This document shows, in pieces, positions 1-12,991 of a stretch of 64,000 bases of DNA; within the stretch, counting starts at the first letter, position 1, and each line of letters opens with the position of its first letter. The translations under genes were made by a program, and so were the position numbers. A model generated the notes under the pieces. It was not told where the DNA came from, did not search any database, and saw only the letters and a list, made by a program, of their open reading frames with translations. This DNA is from Terana coerulea (lineage: Eukaryota; Basidiomycota; Agaricomycetes; Polyporales; Phanerochaetaceae), in assembly GCA_024811115.1 (NCBI GenBank), contig JAKOGH010000898.1, positions 16,133-80,132 of the forward strand, read 5' to 3'.

Positions 1-2650
1 CGCCTCGGACGGACGGGGGCGGGCATGTGCTCTGCAGCGTTCGGTGCCGGACGCGTGCGGTGGACGAGATGCGATCATCATCATCGCAAGGCACCATCCG
101 GACGCCACAATTCTGGACAGGCGGCGGCGATCTCGCGTGCGCACCCCCATTTTCGTCTGACAGATGCACCGCCGCGTCCCTTTTCTGTGCAGAACCGACG
201 ACCCTGTGGCGAGGCGAATCATCGCGAGAAAAAATAGGGGCGTGCGTGCAGATCTCGATCGCGTATACTCCCCAGTGCGATGATTCCGTGGGTGCGTGTC
301 CGTCGACGTGGCATACACGCCCGCGCAACGTCCGACGCGGTGCAGCCGAGCAGGCTGATCGCGGCGGGCGGCGCTGGGAAAAAAACACAAGGGGTTGCCA
401 GTGCTACGCGGGGGTGGCCTGCAGTGCGACACAAGGGCAGTCTGGCAGGACATCAAACCGCGACTGTCGCACTGGCTGGATGTTAGCTCGTGAATTCCTC
501 GGTACGCCCCCGTCACGTCGAGGACCGTGGGGTCCGTGTCCGCAGGCCAAGCACGCCCAGGCTCCGCCTCACGACGTGCAATATTCGGGATGATTGTCCC
601 ATGCGTCGGTGGTAGTAGCCTCGCGAGGGCTGCGCCTGTCCAGAACTGTCACCCCCGTTCACCCCATCTTGCGCCGCGAAGATGCACACATGGCTCAAGG
701 GGATGAACTCTGGCCGCAGATACGCGATCGCTGTGCGACGCCTGGAACACGGAAGCCCCCGCATATATCCGTCGCGGTTCGTTGCCTGGGACAACTTGAC
801 GCGAGCGAGTCACATTGCCGCATGTTCTCTCGCGGTTGTGGGTCGACCGCCCAAAGCATGCGGCCTCTCGCGACACAATCCTAATACGAGCTTTCCTCAA
901 TATCCCTATGTGCACCAATTTCCAGCAAGCTGGCCTCTTGAACATGTCTCAGTTGGATCACAAACAAGCGGTGTATTCGTTCTGTGAAATCATCGAGGTT
1001 TTCTCAAGGAACCCACCTCCGCAGACTGCCGTGATGGTATCTGAACCTTACCATTTACACAAGACGTCAAATTCGGCGCTTGGGTATGCTAAAGCTCCCT
1101 CTTCCACGGCGGCCTTCTGCTTTGCAGCTTCGGGCCCAGACAGGCGTACTCTGGTGTACTGCGACCGTGCGCTGTTTCCGCCCAAGCTTCCTACACCCGC
1201 ACACTGGACGGTTTCACGCCCGAGTCTATTTCGCGCTGCTCAGGTAACTCCGGTGTATGCCTGGGACGCGCGGGGGCAGTAGGCACGCCGCGCACGCGAT
1301 CACCTGACGTTCCCTCGCGCGCGGTTCGCTGAATGGCCGCCCCGAGGCGCGAGGACGCACGCCCTGCGAAGGCATGCGTATATTCTGCGCTAGAACCAGG
1401 ACGCCACATCGGTGCGCTCTGCCAATGTTACTCTCCCGAGCGTGCTGAGCGTGCTTTGCTGCGGCCTCGTGTGTGACAGAGCCTCTCACCGCCCCGGGTA
1501 CCGGCATCAGCGCGTGAACCCGCGGAGGGACAGGCAGGGGGTGTGCTGGGAGTGCAGACATGCGCCAGTAGTCAAAGTCAGGACATTGACAGTTTGCGGC
1601 TGTCCGCGACACGATGCCCGGGAGTCCGCCATCCACGCAGATGAATCCTTTTTGTTGTCGTCGCCGTGCGCGCGGCGGCACACGCGTCCGTGGCCGTGAT
1701 GCACGTACAGCTTGTCTCCGACGGCAGCCTCCTGCCTACAAATTGCAATGTAAGCTTGTACAGACGACGGGAATGAACGGGCTGCAACAAAAGCACAGAT
1801 GTCGCGATGATGTTGGCCCTCGTAGAGAATGATTCGGCCTGCTATTGTTCGAAACGCAGCAGCGCACGTCGCAAATGAAAACGGCGAGGCAGGAGCGTCC
1901 AACGCTGCGGCGCTCGCGAAGAGTTGTGGCGGAAGGGTGGCTGCGCGCCACGGCGGCTCCCAAGCGCGGCCCGCCCGCTGCAGCGCCACGTCGAGAGCGC
2001 CTTGGCGTCCTTGTGGGCGTGCGGACACGGCGTGCGGGGGTGCCTCTGGCCACCGCCATCACTCGAGGCCGATCTCAACACAGCGCCTTCGTTCGAGGGC
2101 ATGCATTGCACACGACGCACGGCGTCCGCATTGCTGCTTCGCGAATCGGGCGCACGCACCTGAAACAATAACGAGCCTTATTGTGCGGGGAACGGCCGGT
2201 CGTCTCGCGCACGCAGAAGAAGATTCTGATGCTGCCACATGATATACTATTGCCATATGAGCTAGACAGTGTGTGCATGATATACCCAAATACGACAGGA
2301 CCACCGAAAAGCGTGGGGGGTTTTGGGGGGAGGAAGTAAGCTACTTTGTGGAAAGAATAGACAGAGGTAATCTAGAACGAAAAGCGACTACCCTGCGACA
2401 GGACGCTGCCTGGGATGAGATAGAGTAGGAATCTAGAAGATAGAGATGCAGAAGACAGGGATGCAGAAGATAGGGATGCAGAGGGACAGAGCGCGAATAT
2501 GGGCTACACGGTGAAAACGAACGTCAGGGGGGGTTGAATCAATGATACAATAACGTATGCGGATGAGATGAGCGAGTGAGGGGGAAATGCCAATAATAAA
2601 ATAGATAGAACGACCTGCGTGTGTGCGCGGACAGTCACCGTCCCCAGCGA
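1..2650. other. GC-rich intergenic region, no supportable gene
   Basis: The first 2.3 kb is GC- and CpG-rich and therefore open in several frames on both strands. The translations are rich in Arg, Ala and Pro, overlap each other and show no domain, no intron pattern and no hydrophobic segment. I treat them as chance reading frames. From about 2300 the base composition changes to purine-rich (G runs and AGATAG-like words), including a small tandem repeat at 2436-2480, before the 3' end of the P450 gene. Confidence 0.5.
2436..2480. repeat. 15-bp minisatellite, 3 copies
   Basis: Three consecutive 15-base units of the form GAAGAYAGRGATGCA differ from each other at one or two bases. The array lies in the purine-rich 3' flank of the P450 gene and has no coding role that I can see. 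Confidence 0.8.
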
Positions 2651-4601
2651 TCAGAGTTCGCAGTGCGCGATCTCCTGTTCCCCTTCGAGGATCGTGTGCA
2701 CGCGCTCGTGACGTGGGAGCAGCTGCACCCGGTAGGGCACCGGCGTGCGGCCGGACGTCCCCTCGTACTCCTCGAGCGAGATGGGCTCGTGCGGGAGCTC
2801 ATGGGTCTGGAACGCCCAGAGCAGGCGCGAGATGGCGAGGAAGAGGATCCGCTCGGCGACGTTGATGCCTGGGCAGATGCGGCGGCTGCAGGAAAAAGCA
2901 CACGTTAGGCACGATGATGAATCTTGGCGGAAAAACGAGCACCCACCCCACACCGAACGACCAGTGGTCGCGCTCCATGGCGTTGGACTGATGCGCGGAC
3001 TCGGACGAGCTCAGGTCGTCGCCCATGTACCGGTCGGGGTTGAACGTGTACCTACGACGCGACAATGAGTCAACGGGGCCACACACAATAAAATAGGCGC
3101 AGAGACGTACGGGTCGGCGTAGCGCGCTTCGTTGTGATGGAGCGTGAAGCAGTTCAAGATCAAGGCGCTGCCCTTGGGAATGAACATGCCGTTGTACACG
3201 AAATCTTCCGTCGAACTGTGCGGCGTCGCGTTCCAGAAGGGGGCGTGGACGCGGAGGACCTCCTTGATGATGGCGCGCACGTACGGCAGGTCCTTCTCGT
3301 CCTCCGCGCCCGGCCAGCGCCCCCTTCCCACGACGCAGTCGAGCTCGTGCTGCGCCCGGGCCTGCACGTCCGGGTGCTTGCCAATGAGAGCGAGGAACCA
3401 CTGAATGATGCCGGACGTCTGGACGAGGGAGAATCCATGTCAGCGCCTGGGACGTTATTGTGTCCTCGTACGTAATACGCACCGAGTGGACACCACCGAG
3501 CGCAAACGCCGCAGAGAGCATGCACACATCTTCCCAATCGAGCTTCTCCTGCTGCTGGCCCTCAATCAGCACCTTCGCGAGGCAGTGCGGGACGTTCTCG
3601 CCCGCGTCCATGCGCTCCTTGACGGCCATCACCATGGAGCCGTAAACCTCGATGAAGTCGTCGTGAAGCTTGCTGGCGCGCGCGTGAGTCTTGCTCGGCA
3701 GCCATTGCAGAGGCTCGATGAAGTCGACAAGGTTCGACAGGGGTCCTATGACCGCACTATATCAGCACCGTGATGAAATGATATAACAATAAGATGCGAA
3801 CCAGTGAGATCGTTGAACTCCATGGCCATCGCGAGGATACGCTGGATGAGGGGGTCCGAGGTCGAATCAGTGCGGGTGGCGAATGAAAGAGTAAGCATAT
3901 TGCTGCAAATTTCAGGTGAGTCGTGGACCGCCTCAAGTGCGAAGAGAAAGCTTACTTGAGTGTATAGCGACCAGTATAGTGAGCGGGGTTAATGGGCATT
4001 GAGCCCTGCGCAGACTCCTTGTACAGCGACCGGATCATGATGCGAGCCTCGTAGTCGAGCATGTCGGTGTACCCCTGAATGGCCTTAGGGGTGAGCAGCT
4101 GCGCGGCGATCTTACGGTGCTGACGCCTGGGGCCCGCAGAGAGTAAGTATCGCGTCGCGGAATGCAAGAAGACGCGACGAACCAAGTCTCGCCATACGGC
4201 GAAGCAGTGATCGCGCGACCCTTGAGGATCGTCTGGTTCTTGGTGAAGTACTGCTTGCGACTGGAGAAGATCGCGCCGTTGTTGACGAGGAGCTCACGCG
4301 CGACATTGGCGTCCGAGACCACGACGTAGAGCTGGTTGCCGAGGAAGAAGGAGTAGAGGGGACCGAATTTCTGCGCCCATGCATGCAGGGTGCGTTCAGG
4401 GTAATCCGGGAGGTAGAGGAAGCGGAAGAGGGGCCCAGGGGGAATGGAGTTGCCATTCTTATCGACCAGGTTTTTGCGGAAGAAGAAAGGAAGGACAATG
4501 TACAGCGCGGCCGCAACGACAAGTACAAGGGTCAAATTCGCGTCAAGGTTCTGCAGAGTCAGGAGGCTGTCAGTGAGAGTGCGGGGTACAGAGAGAGGCA
4601 T
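2651..4601 (-). CDS. Cytochrome P450 monooxygenase
   Basis: Membrane-anchored haem-thiolate monooxygenase that would oxidise a small lipophilic substrate at the ER with a P450 reductase. The N-terminus has a hydrophobic anchor (about residues 24-42) followed by a Pro-rich hinge (IPPGPLFRF). Splicing restores the C-helix WRQHRK. The K-helix ExxR is KEVLRVH (near 3270), followed by FNPDRY. The haem-binding loop is split by an intron: HWSFGVG (about 2960), then RRICPGINVAERI with the Cys ligand (about 2870-2890). The I-helix reads ALGGVHSVQTSG instead of the usual AGxDTT. About eight exons; the ATG at 4601 is the first in frame and begins the anchor. A TATA-like CATATAAAAG on the minus strand lies at about 4740-4750. 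No frame break was seen and the gene looks intact. The subfamily and substrate cannot be told from the sequence. Confidence 0.93.
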
Positions 4602-4739
4602 GACGAACGACGGGAGTGCGAATGTGCACGGGCGTGGTCGAGACGACGCTCATGGTGAAGAAGAGAGGCAAAGGAAGAAGTGAAAAGAAGAGCGAAAAGG
4701 TCGAAGAGGCCGTGGAGTCTGCCTGCATTCCCAGGCGGT

Positions 4740-4750
4740 CTTTTATATGT
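4740..4750 (-). promoter_or_regulatory. TATA-like box upstream of the P450 gene
   Basis: CATATAAAAG on the minus strand lies about 140 bases upstream of the P450 start codon. It is the only clear TATA-like word in the proximal region. Assignment is by position only. Confidence 0.45.
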
Positions 4751-4779
4751 CGAAGGGGCACGCGAGCGATCTGGAGGCA

Positions 4780-7355
4780 TTCGCGCAGCGCAAAAGTCCC
4801 ATCGCCAGATGAGATTTCGACAGGGCCGATGCGAAAGGCATGTGAAGTGGTAAAAGGCTAATGGGCCTGATCGGTTGAGGCAATCTCAGACGGCTGGTGC
4901 GATACCCCATTGGCCAGGGACGCTCGTACAAAGAGATTCCGAGCCGTGCGTGGCAGAACGGGATGCTTTTTGTGGATGTAAATCCGGAAAAAAAAGAACG
5001 GGTTGTGTATCCGAGTGGATCCCGCCGCACGAGTGTGATCGTATCCGCTATTGTCCAGACGGGGCGCCGAGATCGGTTCGCGGGTCCAAGCGCAAAAGCA
5101 ATTGTGAGCGGTGACGGAAACGGACAATAAGATGGGGGCAGGATCCGTACAAAGATGCCGTCGTTGTTGGCTCCGTGGACGAGGGCGATCAATGCGCATC
5201 TTTCGGTCTCGCGACGTCCGCATCTTCCTCCATTTGGCACGAGGCCGCCTTGCCTGCTTTACCGACAAGTTGCCGCTTACCGAAGTGTTTCACCACCGCC
5301 AGTCGCCAGAGACTGCCGTAATGTGAAGGGTGCGCTTGCAGTGACGGCCAAGGAAACGGCATTGCTGGAATTGCTGCACCGCTACGGCACCTGCAACAAA
5401 CGTGTATTTTTTTAGTCGTGGCATGCTGCGGCGAGCCTGTCGGGCACATTATGTGATAGATGACATATCAATGCACAAATGACATGGAGTCCACCCCAGG
5501 AGCGGAAAATAATATTTTATTGGGCATGTGGCGCGCTTTGCAGGGGAGAGAGCTGAGGAACAATGCATCGCGAGGATCTCGGCGCAAGGAGCGCAAATTT
5601 CGACCCTGGCCGCTTTGCAGAAGCACGGATCTGCAAGATCCATCATCTGCTCGTCATGCGCGGTGGCGTAGCGAGCTTGACTCACGCCCCCGACCCGTGC
5701 GAGCACAGCGACGGCGACATGGATCGAGATGGCTCGCGGTGCCCAGGAAATCCGCCTGTCCGTGCGCAGTCACTGAACGTCCGAGGTGCGGGTGCGGCCG
5801 CAAAGGGAATGCCTTCAGGCGTACCTTGCGAACACGGCGCGCGGACGGTCGCCTGCGCGAAGCGGGCTGTGGGCAGATGGCGGCGGGGAGAGATGCTTGG
5901 ACGGCGACGCTTCACACGGCGTCCCAATTGGGCGAGGAGGGGGCCGCGCGGGCGCTCGTATAGGGGGGGTGATCGTGGGAAGCCATCAATGGGGAAACGG
6001 CATTCGAGAAACGCGACAGCCATCAATTCCCGCGCTCCGAGGCCCCCGCCAGGGCGGGAGCAACGAGCTGCGACCGCGCGACGCAGGCGCGCGGAGCCGA
6101 CCTTCGAGCCTCCCGCCACAGGGCGCGCACAGCCTCGCGCCGTCGCACCTCAGTTCGACGCCCGGCGAATCTACCGCTGAACTGGTTCGGTGTGCCGTAA
6201 GCGTGTGCGGCGTACGTACGCAGCTCGCGCGTCCCCGTACCCGAGCCAAACCGAACCGAACCTCGAGAACCGCCTCAGCGTCCCGCGCCCGAGCGCGCCG
6301 CGGGGCTCTGGATTCAACTAAGTACGTCCGTGAGTCCCACCCCGCCCTTCCTTACCCGCCCCCTTTGCCTTCGCTTTCGCTTCGCCTCCGCTGCTCACAT
6401 ACATCCCCCTCCCTGCGCTCCCACTTGTCTCTTCCTTTTCTCCCCTCTGTGGGACGCGCTCGCGCCCCTTCTCGTCCCTTTCGAGCTCCTCGCTCAGTTC
6501 TCTGACTGTGTGACTTTGGGGGGCTCGGTCGCCTCAGGGCACTGCACGCCATCAGGCCGCGCATATTTCTGCTCATCAGAATCGGCCATGCGAGGAGTGG
6601 GCTGAGACGTCTTGCGTGTGTCTCGATTCTCGCGGCCCTTGGCGTCGTCCTGTCGCTGCTCCTACTTCTGTGCTCGAGTTTGTACTTTACGAGGGCGCAT
6701 TTCATTTACTTACTTCGCTATACATGTCTTCTGAACGCTATGCTCATTGCTGGACAAGCAGCCATACAAATCGAGCTGTGAGAGGCCACATCGACGTAAT
6801 GTCCCCATCCGGGGATTTGCGTGCTATCAGCGTACTGTGCCCTCCCATCTTACAGGTTGACAACTGACTTCGCTTCTCCACAGTCAAGACGTTCCTTACA
6901 GAACTATTCGTTGCCTTTATCGTCCTACGCGAATGAAGCATTCATTTCGAATCATGATCAGTGTTTACCTAACCTACCATACTGAGACATTGCCTTGTGG
7001 ATGGGGCTCCGGTCATTCCAGGCTCCATCAAGCACAGAACCGCCCTAGGCTGCATCGAGCAACTCCTTTCCGGCTACGGTTTTTCCTCGTCGCCACAAGT
7101 CAAGGTCTGTGTCCCTATATATCCCCTTGACTCGAAGGCTGTCCCCTCAAGTCGCTCTCACCTCTTCCGCAAAGGTGCAGCCCTCCGTACTCGATCCGGG
7201 AACGAGGACGTTGACCCAGTCGATCATCCTGACTTCATAACATCTTCATCACTCGAGAGGTGCGTCCCAGATCCCCTATTGTTCTCCAAAGATTGGGTTT
7301 AGACTGATGAAGCTTCTCTCCTACAGTACTGTGTACGCGTCGATCATCCGCCAAT
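4780..7355. other. Long intergenic region, no supportable gene
   Basis: Several long open frames occur around 5560-6500, but they overlap on opposite strands in GC-rich DNA and encode Arg/Gly/Ala/Pro-rich strings with no domain. A strongly pyrimidine-rich tract (about 6335-6490, runs of CCCT, CTTC and TTCC) resembles a fungal core-promoter or 5'-leader tract. It could belong to the membrane-protein gene at 7356 if that gene has a long spliced leader. I cannot support a coding region here. Confidence 0.45.
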
Positions 7356-8718
7356 ATGCCAGCGCACGACGTCCCTCTCGATATCACGTTCCTTGTGTCG
7401 ATATGGCTTGAGGTGTGTACAAGGGTCGTCGGCGTGCCACCTGGCATTTACAGTATTTTCGTAGGCCCTCGTCTATGGATTCTTCCTGTGTCTGTTCTGC
7501 GCCTCTGTGTACATCAACTTGACGTTACGCAGGAACCAGGATGGTCACAGTAAGGTGAGTTCGCGCCAACACGCCGCTTTGAAGCGCAATGCTCACTCGT
7601 GCTCCAGATCATGTTCGGCATTGGTTGCATTCTCTTCCTCATCGCAACGTTGCACGTCGGTAAGCCTGAGCCCCAAAACAGTGCATAATCCGCGATGTTC
7701 ATGGTCATCTTACAGCGATGAACTGCTACCGCATGGTGGAGGCTTACGTTATTCGCCGTAACGAGCCTGGAGGACCGGCTGCTTACATCGGCAGACTCGC
7801 TCCTTGGGACCACGTCTTCAAGGACACTCTGTACGCGACCCAGGAGATTCTCGGAGATGCTGTCGCCGTAAGCACCGTTGCGTTTCTAGCATCCGGCGGT
7901 TTAGCTCACTCTACGCCAGATTTACCGTACCTGGGTCGTGTGGGGCAAGAACTGGAAGGCTGTTGCCATTCCCTGCGCTCTCCTGGTTGTGAGCTTGGGT
8001 ACGTACACGGTCATTTGTGTTTTGCGGCCGGGACCTTACACGCTTCACCAGTCTCTGGCTACTCCGTCTGCGGTCTCTACCCCACCGAGGACCCGAACGC
8101 GTCCGTGTTCGACCCCCGTCTCCTCCACTGGATCACCACCTTCTACGCCATCTCGGTCGTGCAGTCCGGCCTGACCACCGGTCTCATGGCGTTCAGGATC
8201 TGGCAGACCGACAAGCGGTCCGCGTCCTACCGCACCAACCGCGAGAGCAACCTGATGCCCATTCTGCGCATCCTGATCGAGTCCGCCGCGACGCAGTTCT
8301 TGGCCGAGGTCATCCTCCTCGCGCTCTACTCCGCCAACTACAACGCGCAGTACCTCCTGCTCGAGCTGGTCACTCCTCTTGTCGTGCGTTTCTTTACCCT
8401 CTTGTTCGTTGCACCGTTGCTCACGAGGGCGTATTTCAGGGCATCACCTTCAACGCCATCTCCGTCCGCATCGCCCTGCGCCAGTCCGAGGCTCTCCAGA
8501 CCACCTCGCGCAGCTACGGCACGCACCACCACGTCACGGAAAACCAGGCCAACACCATCGGCTCCATCCCCATGCGCCCCATGCCCATCAGCATCAGCAT
8601 CACCAAGGACGTCGAGGCCCACGGCGACCGGGGCAGCGACACCGCGGTCGAATACCCGTCGGACATGTACGAGAGGAAGCAGAAGCACAGCGACGACGAC
8701 ATCGCCACCGTTCACTAA
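7356..8718 (+). CDS. Seven-helix fungal membrane protein, uncharacterised
   Basis: Polytopic membrane protein of a type common in wood-decay basidiomycetes; function unknown. Splicing six short introns gives about 330 residues with roughly seven hydrophobic helices. Exon 2 encodes ALVYGFFLCLFCASVYI and the next exon IMFGIGCILFLIATLHV. A conserved-looking extracellular segment ends in KDTLYATQEILGDAVA, followed by IYRTWVVWGKNWKAVAIP, a helix with TTFYAISVVQSGLTTGL, and ILRILIESAATQFLAEV. The last exon is a hydrophilic tail ending ...DDDIATVH. The layout (extracellular N-terminus, about seven helices, Ser/His-rich cytosolic tail) resembles a receptor-like topology, but I see no GPCR signature. 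Introns are 50-60 nt with GT..AG ends; the fourth acceptor is phase 1. No frame breaks were seen. Confidence 0.8.
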
Positions 8719-10175
8719 TCCCCCGCCAAAGCCAAAACTACTGCCTGTCGTTGCGTGTCGTCTTGGTTGGATTTATTTTTTGTGTACACCACCGTCGCTT
8801 TTGCTTTCTCTCCTTACACTTCCACTCGTTTAGCTCTGTATAGAATTGCTGTGCATTCGGTCACATCCTCTGGAACCTCTGGAAATTAATCGGACTCAAT
8901 TGGAATACAAAGTTGTACCTGCTTCGCCGTGTGTGCCCTGCGACTGAATCCTGTCCGGGCTCTTCGTACTGCCCCCGGTGCATATGCCGTCTGCGTGGCC
9001 CTCCCGCGATATTTTTTGGGGTCGCTGCCCGGGAGAGGCTGGATGCTGGCTTGTTGGATTGACGTTATTGGCGCGGATCATCGACCCTCCCAACAGGCGA
9101 ACTTCCACCGTGAAGTGAGATTAGAATTCTGGCATTTACGTCCGTGGAACCCGCCGCGCCACGGGGGCCAAGCCGCGTCCCAGCCTGGCGAGTGCCCCCG
9201 ACGATCCGCTCCCCCGACGCGGCGCGCGGCGCATCTCGCACCCACTACCACCGCAATATTGGGGCCACGGGCCACGGCGACGGCGCACGCACCCTGAAAC
9301 GCGCTGCACGAGGGCGAGCCAGGGACGCTGATGGCAGCAATCGGGCGCGGCAGAAATGTTTTTTCTCGCTTTTGCATCAGAATCACAAAATTGCGGCCGT
9401 GGAGACATCATAAATGCCCCCGCGAGGCTCGAGGTGGTGGCGAGCCGTTTGATCACATCCGCGCCACGGGCAGGGGCTGGCCCTGCAGGCCCGTGAGTTG
9501 CCGACGCCGCGACGGTAAGGGTCCGTGGTGCCATGGCAGCGCACGCGCCGCGCGAGAGGGCGGGGACAAGGTGCTCGACGGTGGGAGACGAAGACAGGGT
9601 ATACCCAATGCCAGAGGGCTATGAAACGCAAAGTACAAGGCGCGAAGCCGTCGCGCCAGACGCTGCGCACCGCCTGACCCCCATGTGCGATTCCCTCCGT
9701 GCAGGGACTTCAGGCAGAGCTGAGGCTCCTCCGTATCACCAGCCCAGGCCGGTGGCTGCTTCCCCACGGCCTCGCGTAATCAGAATCACGACGTAGGGGG
9801 GATAGAATTGCGGCTAGCCTTTCGAGAAACAAGGTGCCTTCCAGCCCTGGCACGAATCCGGCACGTCGTTTGTGTGTGAGGACGCCGCCGAGCGCTTATC
9901 GCGAGCCTAGCACAGGAGCGCCTGAGCTAACCTACGACGCGCGAGACAGCCTGCCCGTTGCTCGAAGCGGCGAGCAGAGGCCTTCTGCTGGGGACCCGCG
10001 GCGTCGCGTGGTCGATACAAGCGATGTGCGAGCGCGTCGGAGTGACGAGAACGGTTAGCCTTCCGATGTGGTGGACGTGAACTGCCCGCTTCTCGCGACT
10101 GTTGGCCTGATAGTCGACTTTGATGAGACCGCGGATTAGTCGCCGCGGGGTCCCATTCAGATATTCCGCCGTGCC
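8719..10175. other. Intergenic region, no supportable gene
   Basis: GC-rich stretch between the membrane-protein gene and the nitronate monooxygenase. Only short overlapping Arg/Pro/Ala-rich frames occur, with no consistent splice pattern or domain. The right end holds the promoter of the downstream gene. Confidence 0.5.
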
Positions 10176-10182
10176 TATAAGA
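10175..10182 (+). promoter_or_regulatory. TATA-like box of the nitronate monooxygenase gene
   Basis: CTATAAGA about 98 bases upstream of the ATG at 10274, followed by a pyrimidine-rich stretch, as expected for a fungal core promoter. Confidence 0.5.
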
Positions 10183-10273
10183 CCGGCACGCAGTGCTCGC
10201 GGTCGCTCAGTGTCTCGTTCCTTTTCCACCGCCAACCAAATCCTTTCCTCCACGCTCGTTCCAGTCTCTTCAG

Positions 10274-11522
10274 TATGCAGGCCATCAACACCAAACTCAC
10301 CCAGCTCTTGAGTGCGTACCTTCTCGGTGCTCGTGCTCGCTTCCATGCTGACAGTCTTCCCACCGCAGACCTCAAGACCCCCATTATCGCAGCGCCCATG
10401 GCGTTTGCTTCCACGGCTGACCTCGCCGCAGCCGTCTCGGGCAAGGGTGGCTTTGGTATGATTGGTGCTGGTGCGTATTCCCCAGTTCGTAGTGCGGATG
10501 TCGAGATGTTCATGGGCCGGGTCTTCAGGATTCGACACCTCCGAGCAGCTCAGGACTTCGCTCCGCTCCGCGCGCAAGACGCTGAAGATCGCCGACGACG
10601 CGGTCCTCCCCGTCGGCGTCGGTCTGCTCGGCTGGATCCTCGACATGACCGAAGCGTCTGAGGACCCCCGTATTCCCACCATCCTCGAAGAGAAGGTTGC
10701 CGCCGTCTGGTTCGCCTTCGGCAACGACTTGTACAAGTACATCCAGGCCGTCCGGGACTTCGACGCGAAGCGCGAGCACAAGACCAAGATCTTCTGCTGC
10801 GTCAACTCCGTCGCTGAGGCCATGCGTGCCGCCAATGAGTGGAAGGTCGACATCCTGGTCGTTCAGGGTTAGTGCTGCTGTTGGCGGGTTTTGTGTCGTC
10901 TGCTAATCTGAATGGATGAATAGGTGTCGAGGCTGGTGGACACGGAAGCTCCCACTCCCCTCCCCTCTTCAACTTCGTCCCTGCTGTCCGCAAGGCCCTC
11001 CCCAACACGCCCATCGTCGCCGCGGGGGGTGTCGCGACCGGATCGCAGGTCGCCGGTCTGCTCACGATGGGCGCCGACGGCGTCGTCCTCGGCACGCGCT
11101 TCCTCTTCACGCCCGAGTGCTGCTACACGGACCAGATGAAGTACGCGCTCGTGAACTCGACCTGGGAGTCGACCGAGCGCAGCAACGCGTACGACCAGGC
11201 GTTCGGCACGGACTTCTGGCCGTCGCACGTCGACGGCCGCGCGATCTGCACCGAACGAGCTGATGAAGGACTACAAGGCCGGCCTGCCGCTCGAGCAGCG
11301 CATCGAAAACTTCAAGGAGGCGACCGCCGCTGGAAAGGACACTCACCTCATCATGTGGGCGGGTGTCGGCGTCGCCCAGACTAACAATATCCAACCTGCG
11401 GCTGTACGTGTCTCGCCTGTCCTTCCGTGTTCCGTTTGCTGACAATTGTACAGTCGATCCTCGGAAGAGATTCACAACGAGACCGTCCAGAGCCTGCATC
11501 AAACCACACTCCTTTTCAAGTG
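10274..11522 (+). CDS. Nitronate monooxygenase (2-nitropropane dioxygenase family), with two frame breaks
   Basis: FMN-dependent TIM-barrel enzyme that oxidises alkyl nitronates such as propionate-3-nitronate. Exon 1 encodes MQAINTKLTQLL; after an intron LKTPIIAAPMAFAST begins the barrel, with GKGGFGMIGAG next. The FMN/active-site segment GVEAGGHGSS follows the third intron, and the phosphate-binding segment is AAGGVATGSQ...MGADGVVLGTRFL. The frame breaks at 11247-11254: frame 1 ends ...HVDGRAICT and homology resumes one base later as NELMKDYKAGLPLEQRIENF. A last intron (11404-11453) is followed by SIL, and a second one-base shift near 11463 restores EEIHNETVQSLHQ and the stop at 11522. Both shifts look like one extra base. 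Either residual sequence errors or a recently damaged gene; read without correction, the C-terminal fifth is scrambled. Confidence 0.85.
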
Positions 11523-12991
11523 AGGGTTGCTGGCTCGTGTATGAAGTGAAGAAGGAAGTTAACCGAGTTGTTGTTTTATCTAGCGTTGGGTCGGTGACTC
11601 GGAATGTACTTAACTATGCCCGTGTAATATTTGGTCGCTCGTAATCGGATTTTTCTGGAGCTTTTGGATACCCCTCATCTTGACCTGCGTGACGAATCGG
11701 TGTGAAGTCGTCGGCGAGCTCGAAGAGGAAGGTGGGCGCATCAGTCCCGGGGTAGGTCCCGTTGACGTCAGTTCCGGGTTTGTGGCGCTTAGCCGACGTC
11801 GGGTCGGCGACCTACGACGCCTCCGCGGGAAATCCAGGTCTTCGTGCAAATTGCACCCGGCTTTTCATGTGAGCAGCGTAGCTCTTCTTCCGATGCACTC
11901 GTTCCTTCCAGAAATTTGCGGGAAAGGGCTGGCATGCACCTTCCGTCGATGGACCTCGTAAGGATTGGTGAGCACGCCTTGACAGCCAGCAAACGAATAC
12001 TTGAGACTGATGCTCCGCATGACAGTACATGTTATCGGTCCCAGAACTCGGCTTTGCGAGACGGGACGACAGGAAACCAATCCACTAGCCTGAACAGACC
12101 GGTGTTGTCCTCGCTAGCCTGGCTCCCTTGACATGCATATGAACAACACCGGACTTCTCAGAATGAGTGCGACCGTCATCCTGGCCTGGTCGCGGATCAT
12201 GCAACCTGTGGCTTGGGTACGACAGCAAAGCCCCGAAAAACAAGGACTACAGCAACGCGCACCGATTTGTTAATCCCCACGGCCCGTCTGCCACGCTTTG
12301 CAAGGCTCGCCGTCCCAGGCACGTTCTCAGGGATCCGTTCGGGAGCTGCTTGGGCTGCTGCAGATGAGGTGCGGACAATGAAGACCACCGCGGGTTATAT
12401 ACCGCACAGCGACCCTATTGTTGGAATCCATCATTTCCCGAGGAGAAGGGCGCATCAGCGTTTTGAGATAATGCCTTCCATAACCGTCTTGCCGTCTACA
12501 TTCCTTGCATGTATGTCAGTATGACTGGCGAACATGCATTCCCATAGGGCGACGCAGCCGCGTGCTATGCTTCTACGTACGCAGGCGCTCTCGACATGGC
12601 TGTTGTGACTCGGGCCCCAGAACTGCTTCAACGTTCTTGACTAATGGCGACTGCGCGGAACATGCGAACGCGGATCGCCTGCGGTCGGCCTCCCTGCTCA
12701 AGCAGCCCACAGTGCGTTGCATTACATAACATGGCGGCGAATAAGTAACCGTTCGACGCTCGCCATTGTTTGACTAAGTAACCGGCGCATAGCAGGCATC
12801 AGCGGGCACGAGATAGACGACGCAAGACAAAGGCACGGGCTGAACGTTCAGATGTCCATTGCGTAGTCTTCCGAGGGAACGAAATATTATTAGCCGGCAC
12901 GCATAGCGAGCGTGATTATACTTTATAATGGGGGTATCCCTGTCTAGCAAAGCAAAGCGGCTCCTGCACCTGCACCCTTCCGTATGCGACT
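11523..12991. other. Intergenic region, no supportable gene
   Basis: No domain-bearing or well-spliced reading frame on either strand. It contains the 3' flanks of two convergent genes (the nitronate monooxygenase and the GT61 gene). Confidence 0.5.

Noticed and set aside
27..593. Long open frame in the first 600 bases, plus others up to 2300 on both strands
   Set aside because: GC-rich composition opens many frames; the products are Arg/Pro/Ala-rich, overlap each other and show no domain or intron structure.
5563..6505. Overlapping long plus-strand frames of 205 and 239 residues
   Set aside because: They overlap each other and a 145-residue minus frame, have no domain, and run into a pyrimidine-rich promoter-like tract.
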